Shown here piece after piece: positions 25,712 to 35,192 of a stretch of DNA of 64,000 nt. Below the pieces are notes generated by a model. It worked only from the letters and a program-made list of their open reading frames with translations. It ran no database searches and had not been told where the DNA came from. This DNA is from an uncultured Mucispirillum sp. (lineage in GTDB: Bacteria; Chrysiogenota; Deferribacteres; Deferribacterales; Mucispirillaceae), in the NCBI GenBank assembly GCA_944324495.1, contig CALUWN010000006.1, positions 1-64,000 on the forward strand. Reading direction: 5' to 3'. Position numbers and translations under genes: made by a program. Positions within the stretch are counted from its first letter, which is position 1, and every line of letters starts with the position of its first letter.

Positions 25712-26454
25712 TGTGGAAAATTATTATTGGTGTGATTATCCTTGTGCTAGGTATCGCTTTTAGTGGATATAAATATTTTACAGGCGAAGAAAATAAGCTT
25801 TACGAACAGGCAAAACAGCTTGAAGCAGAAGGGAAAATAAAAGAGGCTCATGAAGTTATATTAAAAGCATTAGAATTAAACCCAACTAATAGAAAAGTTT
25901 TGGCGTATAAATCACAACTTTTTGCTGTGGTGGACGGTGAAAACAAGTTGCAAAATGCTGTATCCTTTAGGGATAGTGCCGTTCGTGCCATGGATAGAGG
26001 CGATTATGTAGATGCTGCTGAAAAACTTGATAAGGCTAATACATTGTTAGCTGAAATATTTCCGTCATCTCCAGCTTATGGTAAAGCAGGTGAGCTGCAG
26101 GAGCAAATAGTAAAAGATACAGAGCGTCTAAAACGAGAACTGCCTGAAAGATATTATAACAGAGCTAAAGAGCTTGCAAATAATGGGGAGTATGAAAGGG
26201 CGTACAATGCTTTATTAAATATTAAACAGCCTGATGCAAAAATTAGGGAGCTAATGGACCAGTTAGCATATCAGATAGGAAACGATAAATCAGAACAGGT
26301 TGCAAAAGACAGTAACCCAACAGCGTTTTTGATTAGAGATGCAATATATTGGTATAATTTAATAAGCAGCAGCTCACCAAACCAAGTTGATGCAAAAATA
26401 AAAATATCAAACCTTAAGAAAAAACTAGAGGAAGTAACTAAAAAGAATGAGTAA
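25711..26454 (+). CDS. Membrane-anchored TPR-like protein, function unknown
   Basis: The 247-residue product starts with an uncleaved-looking membrane helix (MWKIIIGVIILVLGIAFSGY). A helical domain follows with TPR-like units (LYEQAKQLEAEGKIKEAHEV at about 31-50, and YYNRAKELANNGEYERAYNA in the middle), so it is probably anchored in the inner membrane with its bulk outside the cytoplasm. The start shares one base with the preceding stop, and hldE overlaps its end by 8 bases. Its position between an envelope TPR protein and LPS heptose genes hints at envelope assembly, but no named family is recognised. Confidence 0.7.
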   Translation: MWKIIIGVIILVLGIAFSGYKYFTGEENKLYEQAKQLEAEGKIKEAHEVILKALELNPTNRKVLAYKSQLFAVVDGENKLQNAVSFRDSAVRAMDRGDYVDAAEKLDKANTLLAEIFPSSPAYGKAGELQEQIVKDTERLKRELPERYYNRAKELANNGEYERAYNALLNIKQPDAKIRELMDQLAYQIGNDKSEQVAKDSNPTAFLIRDAIYWYNLISSSSPNQVDAKIKISNLKKKLEEVTKKNE

Positions 26455-27874
26455 TAAATTGTTAGATTATAATTTTAATAAGTCAAATATTTTAATAGTT
26501 GGTGATATAATGCTTGATAGGTACTACTATGGCAGCGTATCAAGAATATCACCAGAAGCACCAGTTCCTGTAATAAATGTGAAATCTGAAATTTATACTA
26601 TGGGTGGAGCTGGTAATGTTGCAAATAATATTAAAGGTTTAACGGCGGATTGTACTATTATTGGGGCAGCAAAAGACGATGAAGCTGGCAGGCTTTTAAA
26701 GCAAATGTTTGAAAATATAAATGCTTCTTCATACTTTATTGATGCAGATATGCCAACCATTTCTAAATTACGTGTAATTGGTGGAAAACAGCAGATTGCA
26801 AGGCTTGATTTTGAAGAAATACGCACATTTACTGATGATATTAATAATCAAATAAAATCCATTTATTTAAAAGAAATAGAAAAACATAATGTGATTGTTA
26901 TTTCTGATTACGGTAAGGGTATGTGTTCTGAAGAATTATGCCCTTTTATTATTGAAAAAGCAAATGCTCAAAATAAAAAAGTTATTATAGACCCAAAAGG
27001 AGCTAACTGGGAAAAATATAATAATGCGTTCTTAGTAACACCAAATGTTAAAGAATTAAGTGAAGTATACGGCAAAGAAATAGCAAATGAAGATGATGAT
27101 ATTATAAAATACGGAAGTATCGTAAGGAAAAAATACAATCTTACATATTTAGTTGTTACAAGAAGCGAAAAAGGTATTACTATTATTGGCGAAAACTATG
27201 TAAAAACAATACCAACTCAAGCTATGGAAGTATTTGATGTTTCAGGTGCTGGGGATACTGTTGTTGCTTGTATTGCTGTATTTTTAGATTTGGGCTTAGA
27301 TATAGATAATGCAGTATATTATGCTAATTTAGCAGCAGGTGTAGTTGTGGGCAAGCTTGGTACTGCTCCTATTACTCTTTCAGAATTAACATATGCTTTA
27401 AATGGAATACATTCTTCAAAAGTTGTTTCAAGAAGCAGTATTTCAGATATTATAAAAAGAGAAAGGTCTTTTAATAAAAAGATAGTTTTCACAAATGGCT
27501 GTTTTGATATACTTCATAAAGGTCATGTAACTTACCTGAAAAAAGCAAAATCATTAGGTGATATATTAATTTTAGGTTTAAACAGTGATGATTCTGTTAG
27601 GCGATTAAAAGGTCCAACTCGCCCTGTTAATAGTGAAAATGACAGAGCTGTTGTATTAGAAGCATTAGAATGTATTGATTATATTGTAATTTTTGATGAA
27701 GACACACCATTAAATCTTATTAAAAACATTATGCCTGATATTTTAGTAAAAGGCGGTGATTATAAAGTTGAAGATGTTGTAGGCAGAGAATATGCAGGAA
27801 GAGTTGAAATAATTGATTTTGTACAAGGTTATTCAACAACATCAACTATAGAAAAACTTAATGGAGGAAAGTAA
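26447..27874 (+). CDS. hldE: Bifunctional heptose-7-phosphate kinase / heptose-1-phosphate adenylyltransferase
   Basis: The 475-residue cytoplasmic enzyme catalyses two steps of ADP-heptose synthesis for the LPS inner core. The N-terminal PfkB/ribokinase domain (1 to about 320) has NILIVGDIMLDRYYYGSV, GGAGNVANN and the catalytic DVSGAGDTVVA. The C-terminal nucleotidyltransferase domain starts at VFTNGCFDILHKGHVTYL with the HxGH motif and ends with GYSTTSTIEKL. Length equals E. coli HldE (477). hldD follows by 1 base. ADP-heptose is also a host ALPK1 ligand in Gram-negative bacteria generally (established knowledge, not tested here). Confidence 0.96.
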   Translation: MSNKLLDYNFNKSNILIVGDIMLDRYYYGSVSRISPEAPVPVINVKSEIYTMGGAGNVANNIKGLTADCTIIGAAKDDEAGRLLKQMFENINASSYFIDADMPTISKLRVIGGKQQIARLDFEEIRTFTDDINNQIKSIYLKEIEKHNVIVISDYGKGMCSEELCPFIIEKANAQNKKVIIDPKGANWEKYNNAFLVTPNVKELSEVYGKEIANEDDDIIKYGSIVRKKYNLTYLVVTRSEKGITIIGENYVKTIPTQAMEVFDVSGAGDTVVACIAVFLDLGLDIDNAVYYANLAAGVVVGKLGTAPITLSELTYALNGIHSSKVVSRSSISDIIKRERSFNKKIVFTNGCFDILHKGHVTYLKKAKSLGDILILGLNSDDSVRRLKGPTRPVNSENDRAVVLEALECIDYIVIFDEDTPLNLIKNIMPDILVKGGDYKVEDVVGREYAGRVEIIDFVQGYSTTSTIEKLNGGK

Positions 27875-27875
27875 T

Positions 27876-28814
27876 ATGGTAATTGTTACAGGTGGAGCTG
27901 GTTTTATTGGTTCAAATATTGTAAAAGGACTTAATGATAAAGGAATAGATAATATTTTAATAGTAGATAATCTTGAAAAAGCAGAAAAACATAAAAACTT
28001 AAATAAAATAAAATTTTATGATTATGTAGATAAAAGAGATTTTAATGTAGAAGAATTTTTACAAAATAATAAAGTAGAAGCTGTTTTTCATCAAGGAGCA
28101 TCATCTAATACTATGGAAACAGATGGCAGATATATGATGAAAAATAACTATGAATGTACAAAAGAAACTTTTTTAGCCTGCCAAAAACATAATGTAAGGC
28201 TTTTTTATGCATCTAGTGCTTCAGTTTACGGTAATGGCAATAAAGGGTTTATAGAAAAAGAAGAATGTGAGTATCCTTTAAATGTTTATGCCTTTAGTAA
28301 ATATCAGTTTGACAGGTTTTTAAACCTTAAAAAACATCTAGGCTCACAAGTGGTTGGTTTAAGGTACTTTAATGTATATGGACCACAGGAAAACCATAAA
28401 GGTAGAATGGCTTCAGTTGCGTTTCATATGTTTAACCAAATAAAAAATAATGAGCCTATGAAACTTTTTGAAGGAAGCCAGAACTTTAAAAGAGATTTTA
28501 TATATGTTGATGATGTTGTTGCTGTTAATATGTTCTTTTTTGAGCATCAATCAATTTCAGGCATATATAACTGTGGCACAGGTAATGCAGAAAGTTTTTG
28601 TGAAATAGCTAATGCATTAAAAGAAAAATATACTGAAGCAAAAATAGAATATATCCCATTTCCTGAAAGTCTAGTTGGCAAATATCAAACATTTACTCAA
28701 AGTGATATTACTTCATTAAGAAAAGCAGGGTATAATAAACCGTTTATTTCATTAAAAGAAGGCACATTAAAATATGCCGATATTTTAGAAAATAGTGGTG
28801 GTTATATAATATAA
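27876..28814 (+). CDS. hldD: ADP-L-glycero-D-manno-heptose 6-epimerase
   Basis: The 312-residue extended SDR epimerase converts ADP-D,D-heptose to ADP-L,D-heptose. MVIVTGGAGFIGSNIVKGL (1-19) is the NAD(P)-binding GxxGxxG loop; the IVDNL, HQGASSNTMETDG and YAFSKYQFD (Yxxx K catalytic pair) motifs are typical of HldD. I chose the ATG at 27876 because GGAGGA lies 7 bases upstream, at the end of hldE; the ATG at 27861 is itself part of that ribosome site. It lies 1 base after hldE and shares a base with the heptosyltransferase gene. Confidence 0.95.
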   Translation: MVIVTGGAGFIGSNIVKGLNDKGIDNILIVDNLEKAEKHKNLNKIKFYDYVDKRDFNVEEFLQNNKVEAVFHQGASSNTMETDGRYMMKNNYECTKETFLACQKHNVRLFYASSASVYGNGNKGFIEKEECEYPLNVYAFSKYQFDRFLNLKKHLGSQVVGLRYFNVYGPQENHKGRMASVAFHMFNQIKNNEPMKLFEGSQNFKRDFIYVDDVVAVNMFFFEHQSISGIYNCGTGNAESFCEIANALKEKYTEAKIEYIPFPESLVGKYQTFTQSDITSLRKAGYNKPFISLKEGTLKYADILENSGGYII

Positions 28815-29947
28815 TGAAGTTTTCTTTTGGAAAAGGTAAAATTAAAAATTTTATTAATAACTCTGTATTAAAGAAAAAAGATTCTTTAATAGGGCTTCCT
28901 GTATTATTTACACTTTCTGGGTTTTCTAGCATTCGTAATGCATTTAAACCAGAAATTATTAATAAAATTGCAGTATTAAAAATAAACTCTATCCGAGATG
29001 TGGTGTTTACTAAAAATGCTGTTAAAGCATTAAAAAAAGCATATCCTAATGCCACTATTACATATTTTGCTGGAGAAGAAAATTTTCATATGGCTTCAGA
29101 ACTGGATGGCGTATCGAATACAGTACGACTTTTTATTAATGATTTAAGCAAAAGTATAAAAATAGTAAAAAATGCAGGTCATTATGATTTATGGATAGAT
29201 TTTGGTGTATGGTCTAGGTTTGAAGCCATAATGACACAAAGTGCAAAAGCATCATATAAAATAGGTTTTAAAACAGAAGGAGAACACAGGCACTTTGCTT
29301 ATGATAAAGTTGTAGAGTATTCATTTGATAGTCACTATACTAAAAATTTAAATTTTTTACTTTTCTCAATTGGTGTGCGTACTGATGATATTAAAGAAGA
29401 GCCTCAAGAACGACTAGATATTTTAAGGCAGGTTGTTATTGATATATTTGCTGATAATGCTGACCAAAACAATAGAAAATGGAGTCATAATAACTGGAAA
29501 ACTATTGTAGATTATATTAATAAACAAGGTTATCGTGTAATTTTAATTGGTGGCAAAAAAGATATTGAAGAATCTGAAACATTTAATGAGCTTGCAGGAA
29601 GTAAAGCAGATATTGATTTTTTGGTAGGAAGGCTTGATTTTGCAGAAACTGTTAAGCTTTATAAACAATCAGCGTTGATGATTGCAGGTGATACAGCTTC
29701 TCTGCATATAGCAGCATACTATAATATGCCTGTAATTGCTTTATATGGACCAACTGAAAAATCTAAATATGGTCCAATAGGTAATAATGTATATGTGGTT
29801 TCTTCTACTGGTTGTTCTGGGTGTCAGGCTCTTTATGGTGATGAAAAATGCAGTATGGATGTTCCAGACTGTATGGAAAGTATATCACCAAATACTGTAA
29901 TTGATTGTATAAATACTGCTCTTGGAGTAAATGTTGAAGAAAAATAG
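28814..29947 (+). CDS. Glycosyltransferase family 9 (heptosyltransferase-like)
   Basis: The 377-residue cytoplasmic GT-B enzyme most likely transfers heptose to the LPS core. IAVLKINSIRDVVFTKNAVK (near 55-74) is the family N-terminal strand and acceptor loop, and the C-terminal nucleotide-sugar site reads MIAGDTASLHIAAYYNMPVIALYGPT in sequence (given here only for its GDT and LYGPT motifs). It follows hldE-hldD directly, which supplies the donor ADP-heptose. It has a 50-residue N-terminal extension compared with RfaF. Acceptor position (core I or II) is unknown. Confidence 0.88.
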   Translation: MKFSFGKGKIKNFINNSVLKKKDSLIGLPVLFTLSGFSSIRNAFKPEIINKIAVLKINSIRDVVFTKNAVKALKKAYPNATITYFAGEENFHMASELDGVSNTVRLFINDLSKSIKIVKNAGHYDLWIDFGVWSRFEAIMTQSAKASYKIGFKTEGEHRHFAYDKVVEYSFDSHYTKNLNFLLFSIGVRTDDIKEEPQERLDILRQVVIDIFADNADQNNRKWSHNNWKTIVDYINKQGYRVILIGGKKDIEESETFNELAGSKADIDFLVGRLDFAETVKLYKQSALMIAGDTASLHIAAYYNMPVIALYGPTEKSKYGPIGNNVYVVSSTGCSGCQALYGDEKCSMDVPDCMESISPNTVIDCINTALGVNVEEK

Positions 29948-31373
29948 TTATACAATAAAATTAAAATCTTTTTTTACAATACTTATTTTATTTTTAGGCG
30001 ATATATTATCATATTATCTTGGGCTTTTTTCTGCTTATTATACAAGAGATTATTTAAATGAGATACTTATATCAATTCCTTTTTATTTTTCATTAGAATA
30101 TTTGATAAAGGAGTTTTTTTGGGTTACAGGTATACTTATAATAGTAATTGCTTCACGTGGTCTTTATTCACTTCGTAAACCATTCTGGCATGAAAGCAGA
30201 AGAATTTTGGTGGCTGTATTTATTACTTTTTTGTTTGTATTTTCATTAGTATCATTAGGTAAATTAATTGAATATATTTCTAGATTGTTTTTAATACTTT
30301 TATTTACTTATACATTTATATATTTAACAATTATTAGATATATATTAAAAACAAAAATATTAAACAGGCGAGCTTTTGCAGAAAGCCTTATTGTTGTTGG
30401 AACTTCCACTCAGGTTGATAAAATATGCAGTAACATAAATAAAGAGCATGGGTTGTGTTTTTATATTAAAGGTATTGTTTTGACAGATAAAAATGAGTAT
30501 AATGGCAAATATAAAATGCTTGGTTATTTTGATGATTTAGAAGATATTATTATAAAAAATAGAATTGCTTCAGCATTTATTATGATAGATGAAACAAACA
30601 GACAAATAGACAGTATGCTTAATAGAATACAGCTTTATGTAAACAAGCTTTTAATTAAATATGATTCTCAAGGTGTAGGGTTTTCTAATACTGAGGCAGT
30701 ACAGCTTTTAAAAACTAATCTCAACTATATACAAGTTAATAATAATTTTAAATCTTTATTAAATAGTATTGTAAAAAGATTATATGATATTATATTATCT
30801 ATAATACTACTGCCTTTTTTACTAATAGTTATATGTATAATAGCTTTACTAATTAAATTAACATCAAAAGGACCAGTGTTTTATGGTCATAATCGTGTTG
30901 GGCGTTATGGTAAAACAATAAAAGTATTAAAATTTCGTTCAATGTATAAAGATGCAGATGTTAGGTTGAAAGAAATTTTAGCCCGCGATAATGAAGCTAA
31001 AAAAGAGTGGGAAACATATTATAAATTAAAAAATGACCCAAGAATTACAACTATTGGTAAATTTCTGCGTAAAACATCATTAGATGAACTGCCGCAGATA
31101 TTTAATGTAATAAAAGGAGATATGAGCTTTGTTGGGCCACGCCCAGTTATACAAGATGAAATAGATAAGTATTATAAAGAGCTTGCATCATACTACTATA
31201 TGGTTCGCCCGGGTATTACAGGTCTTTGGCAAATAAGTGGTAGAAACGATGTGGATTATGATACACGAGTTGCAAAAGATTCATGGTATGTATTAAACTG
31301 GTCTGTATGGCTTGATATTGTGATATTATTTAAAACACCAGGTGCAGTATTGCAGAAAAAAGGTGCATATTAA
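29931..31373 (+). CDS. Undecaprenyl-phosphate sugar-1-phosphate transferase (WbaP/WcaJ-type)
   Basis: The 480-residue integral membrane enzyme starts lipid-linked glycan synthesis by transferring a sugar phosphate to undecaprenyl phosphate. Four to five N-terminal helices (to about 145) and a central Rossmann-like CoA_binding_3 domain precede the C-terminal bacterial sugar transferase domain: a membrane helix ([20 protein letters not shown]), [26 protein letters not shown] and FVGPRPV, then [13 protein letters not shown]. These are catalytic motifs of the PF02397 family. It overlaps the heptosyltransferase gene by 17 bases, so O-antigen or capsule initiation is coupled to core heptose genes. 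The sugar is not predictable. Confidence 0.92.
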   Translation: MLKKNSYTIKLKSFFTILILFLGDILSYYLGLFSAYYTRDYLNEILISIPFYFSLEYLIKEFFWVTGILIIVIASRGLYSLRKPFWHESRRILVAVFITFLFVFSLVSLGKLIEYISRLFLILLFTYTFIYLTIIRYILKTKILNRRAFAESLIVVGTSTQVDKICSNINKEHGLCFYIKGIVLTDKNEYNGKYKMLGYFDDLEDIIIKNRIASAFIMIDETNRQIDSMLNRIQLYVNKLLIKYDSQGVGFSNTEAVQLLKTNLNYIQVNNNFKSLLNSIVKRLYDIILSIILLPFLLIVICIIALLIKLTSKGPVFYGHNRVGRYGKTIKVLKFRSMYKDADVRLKEILARDNEAKKEWETYYKLKNDPRITTIGKFLRKTSLDELPQIFNVIKGDMSFVGPRPVIQDEIDKYYKELASYYYMVRPGITGLWQISGRNDVDYDTRVAKDSWYVLNWSVWLDIVILFKTPGAVLQKKGAY

Positions 31374-31392
31374 TATATAGATAAGGAAGATT

Positions 31393-32706
31393 ATGAGTTC
31401 AAAACATTACTTTATATACACATTTGGTTGTGCAATGAATGAATACGATACAGAACGTATTGCAGCTTCTTTAGAAGCAAGAGGATATATTCCATCAGAT
31501 ACTGTAGATGATTCTGATTTTATAGTGTTAAATACATGTAGTGTTAGGGAAAAACCTCAGGCAAAAATATTAAGTTATTTGGGTCAGATAAAGCTTTTAA
31601 AAGAAAAACGCCCAGATATGATAGTTGGTGTATCAGGATGTGTTGCTCAGCAGGAAGGGGATAAGTTTTTAAAAAATAATAAAGTGGTAAATTTTGTTAT
31701 GGGAACAGATGCTGTTTCTCACATTGATGATATTATTGATAGAGCTTTAAATGGTGAACGTTTTGCTGATACAGAGGTGGATAGCAGCTCATTCTCTATT
31801 TCTTCTTTTAATAGGAAGGATAAAATCGCTGCTAATGTTACTATTATGAAAGGCTGTAATAATTTTTGCAGTTACTGCATTGTGCCATATGTAAGGGGTA
31901 GAGAGGTATCAAGAACTCCGGAAGAAATTATAAATGAAGTTAAATCACTTGTTAGTAAGGGTGTTAAGGAGGTATGCCTTTTAGGGCAGAATGTAAATTC
32001 TTACGGCAGAAATTTATCTAAAAAAATAGATTTTCCAGATTTATTATCATTAGTAAATAAAGTAGAAGGTCTTGAACGAATTAGGTTTGTAACATCTCAC
32101 CCAAAAGATTTTTCAGATAAAATGATTTATGCTATGGCAGAAAATGATAAAGTATGCAGATATCTTCATTTACCTTTGCAGTCTGGCTCAAACCAAATAT
32201 TAAAGGCAATGAATAGAAGATATACATATGAAGAATATAAAGAAAAAATATTAAAAGCACGAGAGGTTATGCCTGATATTGAATTTTCATCTGATTTTAT
32301 TGTTGGCTTTCCTAATGAAACAGATGAAGATTTTAATGCTACATTAAATGCAGTTAAAGAGATTGGTTATGATAGAATATTTGCATTTAATTATTCTAAA
32401 AGACCGGGTACAAAAGCATTTGATATGGAAGATAATGTACCAGCTAAAGTAAAATCTGAACGCTTAAATTCGCTTTTTGAATTGCAGGATAGTTTGTATG
32501 ATAAAAAATTACCATCATTAACAGGTATAAAAACTGAAGTGCTGATAACAGATATAAATGAAGATAAAGAGTTTCCATATTATGGTTTAAATATGTATAA
32601 TAGAAAGGTTGCTTTTTCTTCAGATAAAAGTTTAAATTATGGTGATACGGTAAATGTATTAATACAAAATGCAAGAAGAAATTGTTTGTATGGTATAGAG
32701 GTATAG
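31393..32706 (+). CDS. miaB: tRNA-2-methylthio-N6-dimethylallyladenosine synthase MiaB
   Basis: The 437-residue radical SAM methylthiotransferase modifies position 37 of tRNAs reading UNN codons. The N-terminal UPF0004 domain has TFGCAMNEYDTERI (10-23), NTCSVREKPQ and VSGCVAQQEG, providing three cysteines for the auxiliary cluster. The radical SAM CxxxCxxC is MKGCNNFCSYCIVPYVRGRE (near 153-172), and a TRAM domain ends the protein. Length fits MiaB, and VRGREVSR favours MiaB over MtaB or RimO. AAGGAAG precedes the ATG. Confidence 0.94.
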   Translation: MSSKHYFIYTFGCAMNEYDTERIAASLEARGYIPSDTVDDSDFIVLNTCSVREKPQAKILSYLGQIKLLKEKRPDMIVGVSGCVAQQEGDKFLKNNKVVNFVMGTDAVSHIDDIIDRALNGERFADTEVDSSSFSISSFNRKDKIAANVTIMKGCNNFCSYCIVPYVRGREVSRTPEEIINEVKSLVSKGVKEVCLLGQNVNSYGRNLSKKIDFPDLLSLVNKVEGLERIRFVTSHPKDFSDKMIYAMAENDKVCRYLHLPLQSGSNQILKAMNRRYTYEEYKEKILKAREVMPDIEFSSDFIVGFPNETDEDFNATLNAVKEIGYDRIFAFNYSKRPGTKAFDMEDNVPAKVKSERLNSLFELQDSLYDKKLPSLTGIKTEVLITDINEDKEFPYYGLNMYNRKVAFSSDKSLNYGDTVNVLIQNARRNCLYGIEV

Positions 32707-32707
32707 T

Positions 32708-33118
32708 ATGTTAGTTCGTCTTTTCTTTAAACGCATTATTAAAGAACCTGTTGCATCAAGATATCTTATGCTTTTACAGGATAATATGGAAAAAGAGCGT
32801 TATCTCCAGATATATATAGGAGATAAAGAAGGTGAAACCGTTGCATCATGGGAGAGAAATATTGTTCCACCACGACCTATGACATATGATTTAATAACTG
32901 AAATATTAAATCTTTCAGATAATGTGGTTTTAGAAAAGATATTAATAGATGGCTGTAATCAGGATGTATTTTATGCTAAGATGTACTTTAATGTAAACGG
33001 ATTAGAGAAAGTGATTGACTGTAGACCGTCAGATGCTATTGCTATTGGGCTTAAAATGAATGTACCAATTTATGCTGAATCTTGTGTTTTAGAAAAGCAT
33101 GGAATTGTGATAATATAG
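32708..33118 (+). CDS. Bifunctional nuclease (BFN/DUF151) family protein
   Basis: The 136-residue protein contains the BFN core: YLQIYIGDKEGETVASW (near 32-48), RPMTYDLITEIL, YAKMYF and the conserved DCRPSDAIAIGLKMNVPIYA (near 103-122). It starts one base after miaB ends, an arrangement seen elsewhere for BFN genes. Biochemical activity of bacterial members is poorly defined (RNase/DNase activity was reported for plant and some bacterial relatives). A cytoplasmic RNA-metabolism role fits the miaB neighbour. Confidence 0.85.
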   Translation: MLVRLFFKRIIKEPVASRYLMLLQDNMEKERYLQIYIGDKEGETVASWERNIVPPRPMTYDLITEILNLSDNVVLEKILIDGCNQDVFYAKMYFNVNGLEKVIDCRPSDAIAIGLKMNVPIYAESCVLEKHGIVII

Positions 33119-33145
33119 TTGTATATTTTGATGATGAGGTAGAAT

Positions 33146-34696
33146 ATGAAATATCCTAATTTAGGCGAAATGATGACTATTCAGGCAAAAAAGTGGAAGA
33201 ATAAGCCACTGATTTACTTTAATGAGCAAGTATATACTTATATGCAGGTAGAAAAAATGGCCAATAAAGCTGCTAGGATGTTAAAAGAGCGAGGCTTAAA
33301 AAAAGGTGATAGAGTTGCTATAATAATGGAAAATTCTGCATACTATGTTATTTCATTAATAACACTATTTAAAGCTGGGGCTGTAGCTATACCTGTTAAT
33401 AATATGCTTAGAAGTGGTGAATTTGCTTATATTTTAAATGATAGTGGTGCTAAGTTTCTTTTTCTATCAGATAAATATGCTGAGCATGCTGCATATTTAC
33501 AGGAAAATGTATCATCTATACAAGATATTTTAAGCTGGGAAAAAATAATCTGTAACAGTATAAATGTACTTGAAGCATCTGCTCCATTTTCAGATGAACC
33601 ATTAGAATATAATTTTGGTTATGATGATTTAGTATTTTTTGTATATACTTCAGGTACTACAGGTCATCCAAAAGGTGCTATGCTTACCCATGGTAATATG
33701 TTAAGCGATGCAAAATCTATTGATAATACATTACAGTGGCATCCATCTAAAAAATTCCTGTTGTTTTTACCAATTTTTCATTCTTATACTTTGATGACTT
33801 CTGTTTTTTATCCAATATATTTAGGATGCAGTATTATTATATTTGGTTCTGTAATGGAGTTAAAAACTAAGAATTTTAGAAAAACTTTAATATTTAAACG
33901 TCCAAAAGTAATGGTTGGTGTGCCACAGGTTTATCAAGCATTAATTAAAGCTCCTATGCCAAAGTGGTTTATAAAACTATTTTATCCTATTGAGCTTCAT
34001 ATTTCTGGTGGTGCTGCCATATCAGCAGATACGCTGGACGCATTTGAAAAAAAATTTGGAGTGCCAATATTAGAAGGGTATGGGCTTTCAGAAGCTTCTC
34101 CTGTGGTTGCTTTTAATACTTTTAAGGAACACAGGGCAAATACAGTTGGTAAACCAATGCCCGGTATTGAAGTAAAAATTGTAGATGATGATGAAAACGA
34201 AGTACCTGTTGGTGAAGTAGGTGAATTGATTGTTAAAGGCGGTAACGTTATGAAAGGTTATTATCATATGCCAAAAGCAACAGATGATGCTATACGTAAC
34301 GGCTGGCTTTTCACTGGTGACTTTGCCAAACTTGATGAGGATGGTTATATATATATTGTTGATAGAAAAAAAGATTTAATCATATCAAAAGGTATAAATG
34401 TATATCCTAGAGAAGTGGAAGATATAATAAAACAGGTGGAAGGAGTTGATGCTGTTGCTGTTATTGGAGTACCTGCTGAAAATAAAGATGAAACAATTGT
34501 TGCATATGTAATGAAAAAGGAATCGTCTGATATTTCTGTGCAGGCAATTAAGGCTCATTTAAAAGCTAACTTGGCAAGTTTTAAAACACCTAAACATATT
34601 TTTATTGTGGATGAACTGCCATTAACAGCAACAGGAAAAGTATTAAAACGCAAACTAAAAGAACAGATTAAAAACGGTGAAATAAAAATAGATTAA
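33146..34696 (+). CDS. Long-chain fatty-acid-CoA ligase (ANL superfamily)
   Basis: The 516-residue enzyme activates a carboxylic acid with ATP and transfers it to CoA. Motifs in order: YTSGTTGHPKGAMLTHGN (P-loop, near 168-185), HISGGAAISAD, GYGLSEASPV (near 313), NGWLFTGDFAKLDEDGYIYI (near 388), VDRKKDLIISKGINVYPREV and the catalytic lysine in TATGKVLKRKL near the C-terminus. Length and motifs match FadD/LcfB-like ligases. GATGAGGTAGA precedes the ATG. Chain length specificity is not evident. Confidence 0.9.
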   Translation: MKYPNLGEMMTIQAKKWKNKPLIYFNEQVYTYMQVEKMANKAARMLKERGLKKGDRVAIIMENSAYYVISLITLFKAGAVAIPVNNMLRSGEFAYILNDSGAKFLFLSDKYAEHAAYLQENVSSIQDILSWEKIICNSINVLEASAPFSDEPLEYNFGYDDLVFFVYTSGTTGHPKGAMLTHGNMLSDAKSIDNTLQWHPSKKFLLFLPIFHSYTLMTSVFYPIYLGCSIIIFGSVMELKTKNFRKTLIFKRPKVMVGVPQVYQALIKAPMPKWFIKLFYPIELHISGGAAISADTLDAFEKKFGVPILEGYGLSEASPVVAFNTFKEHRANTVGKPMPGIEVKIVDDDENEVPVGEVGELIVKGGNVMKGYYHMPKATDDAIRNGWLFTGDFAKLDEDGYIYIVDRKKDLIISKGINVYPREVEDIIKQVEGVDAVAVIGVPAENKDETIVAYVMKKESSDISVQAIKAHLKANLASFKTPKHIFIVDELPLTATGKVLKRKLKEQIKNGEIKID

Positions 34697-34729
34697 TCTA
34701 TACTGGAGAATTTTAAAGGCAGCATATAT

Positions 34730-35182
34730 ATGAAAAAAGCTTTAATGATAACTTTATTTATTTTGATTTGTAACAATGTTTCTTATGGGCAGTTTCTTCC
34801 CATGCCAGACTGCTCAAAAGTTGCTTTTGGAGAAGATAATATTACGGTAGGCAGTTGTAAATTAAATGTATATAAAGCAGAAACCTATGAACAAAAAGTC
34901 TGTGGTATGCTTAATTTTACTGATGAAACTTTTTTAAAAGATGGTATGATTTTCATTGGTGATAATTCAAGGATAAAAAGCCATAATTTTCATACAGAAG
35001 GTATGAAGATGACTATAAGAATAATGGGGATAGTTTTGCAGAACAATAGTAATTATAAGGTATATAATAACGATGCAAAATATTCTCCACCGGGTTTGCC
35101 ATCTGTAGTAATATATGGCAATTCAGTTTTTGAAACCAGTGAAGAAAAATTTAAAAAACTTAATAAATGTATGTTTAATTAA
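34730..35182 (+). CDS. Secreted DUF192-like protein
   Basis: The 150-residue product has a signal peptide (MKKALMITLFILICNNVSYG, cleavage near SYG-QF). The mature part follows the DUF192 plan: a short strand (LNVYKAETYEQKVCGML near 44-60), GMIFIGDN, HNFHTEGMKMTIRIMGI (equivalent to the SFWMKNT..PLDI motif) and a C-terminal YGNSVFE. The match is divergent, notably HTEGM where WMKNT is usual, so the call is tentative. Four cysteines are present. It lies between the acyl-CoA ligase and yfiH genes. Confidence 0.55.
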   Translation: MKKALMITLFILICNNVSYGQFLPMPDCSKVAFGEDNITVGSCKLNVYKAETYEQKVCGMLNFTDETFLKDGMIFIGDNSRIKSHNFHTEGMKMTIRIMGIVLQNNSNYKVYNNDAKYSPPGLPSVVIYGNSVFETSEEKFKKLNKCMFN

Positions 35183-35192
35183 GGAATAAGCT

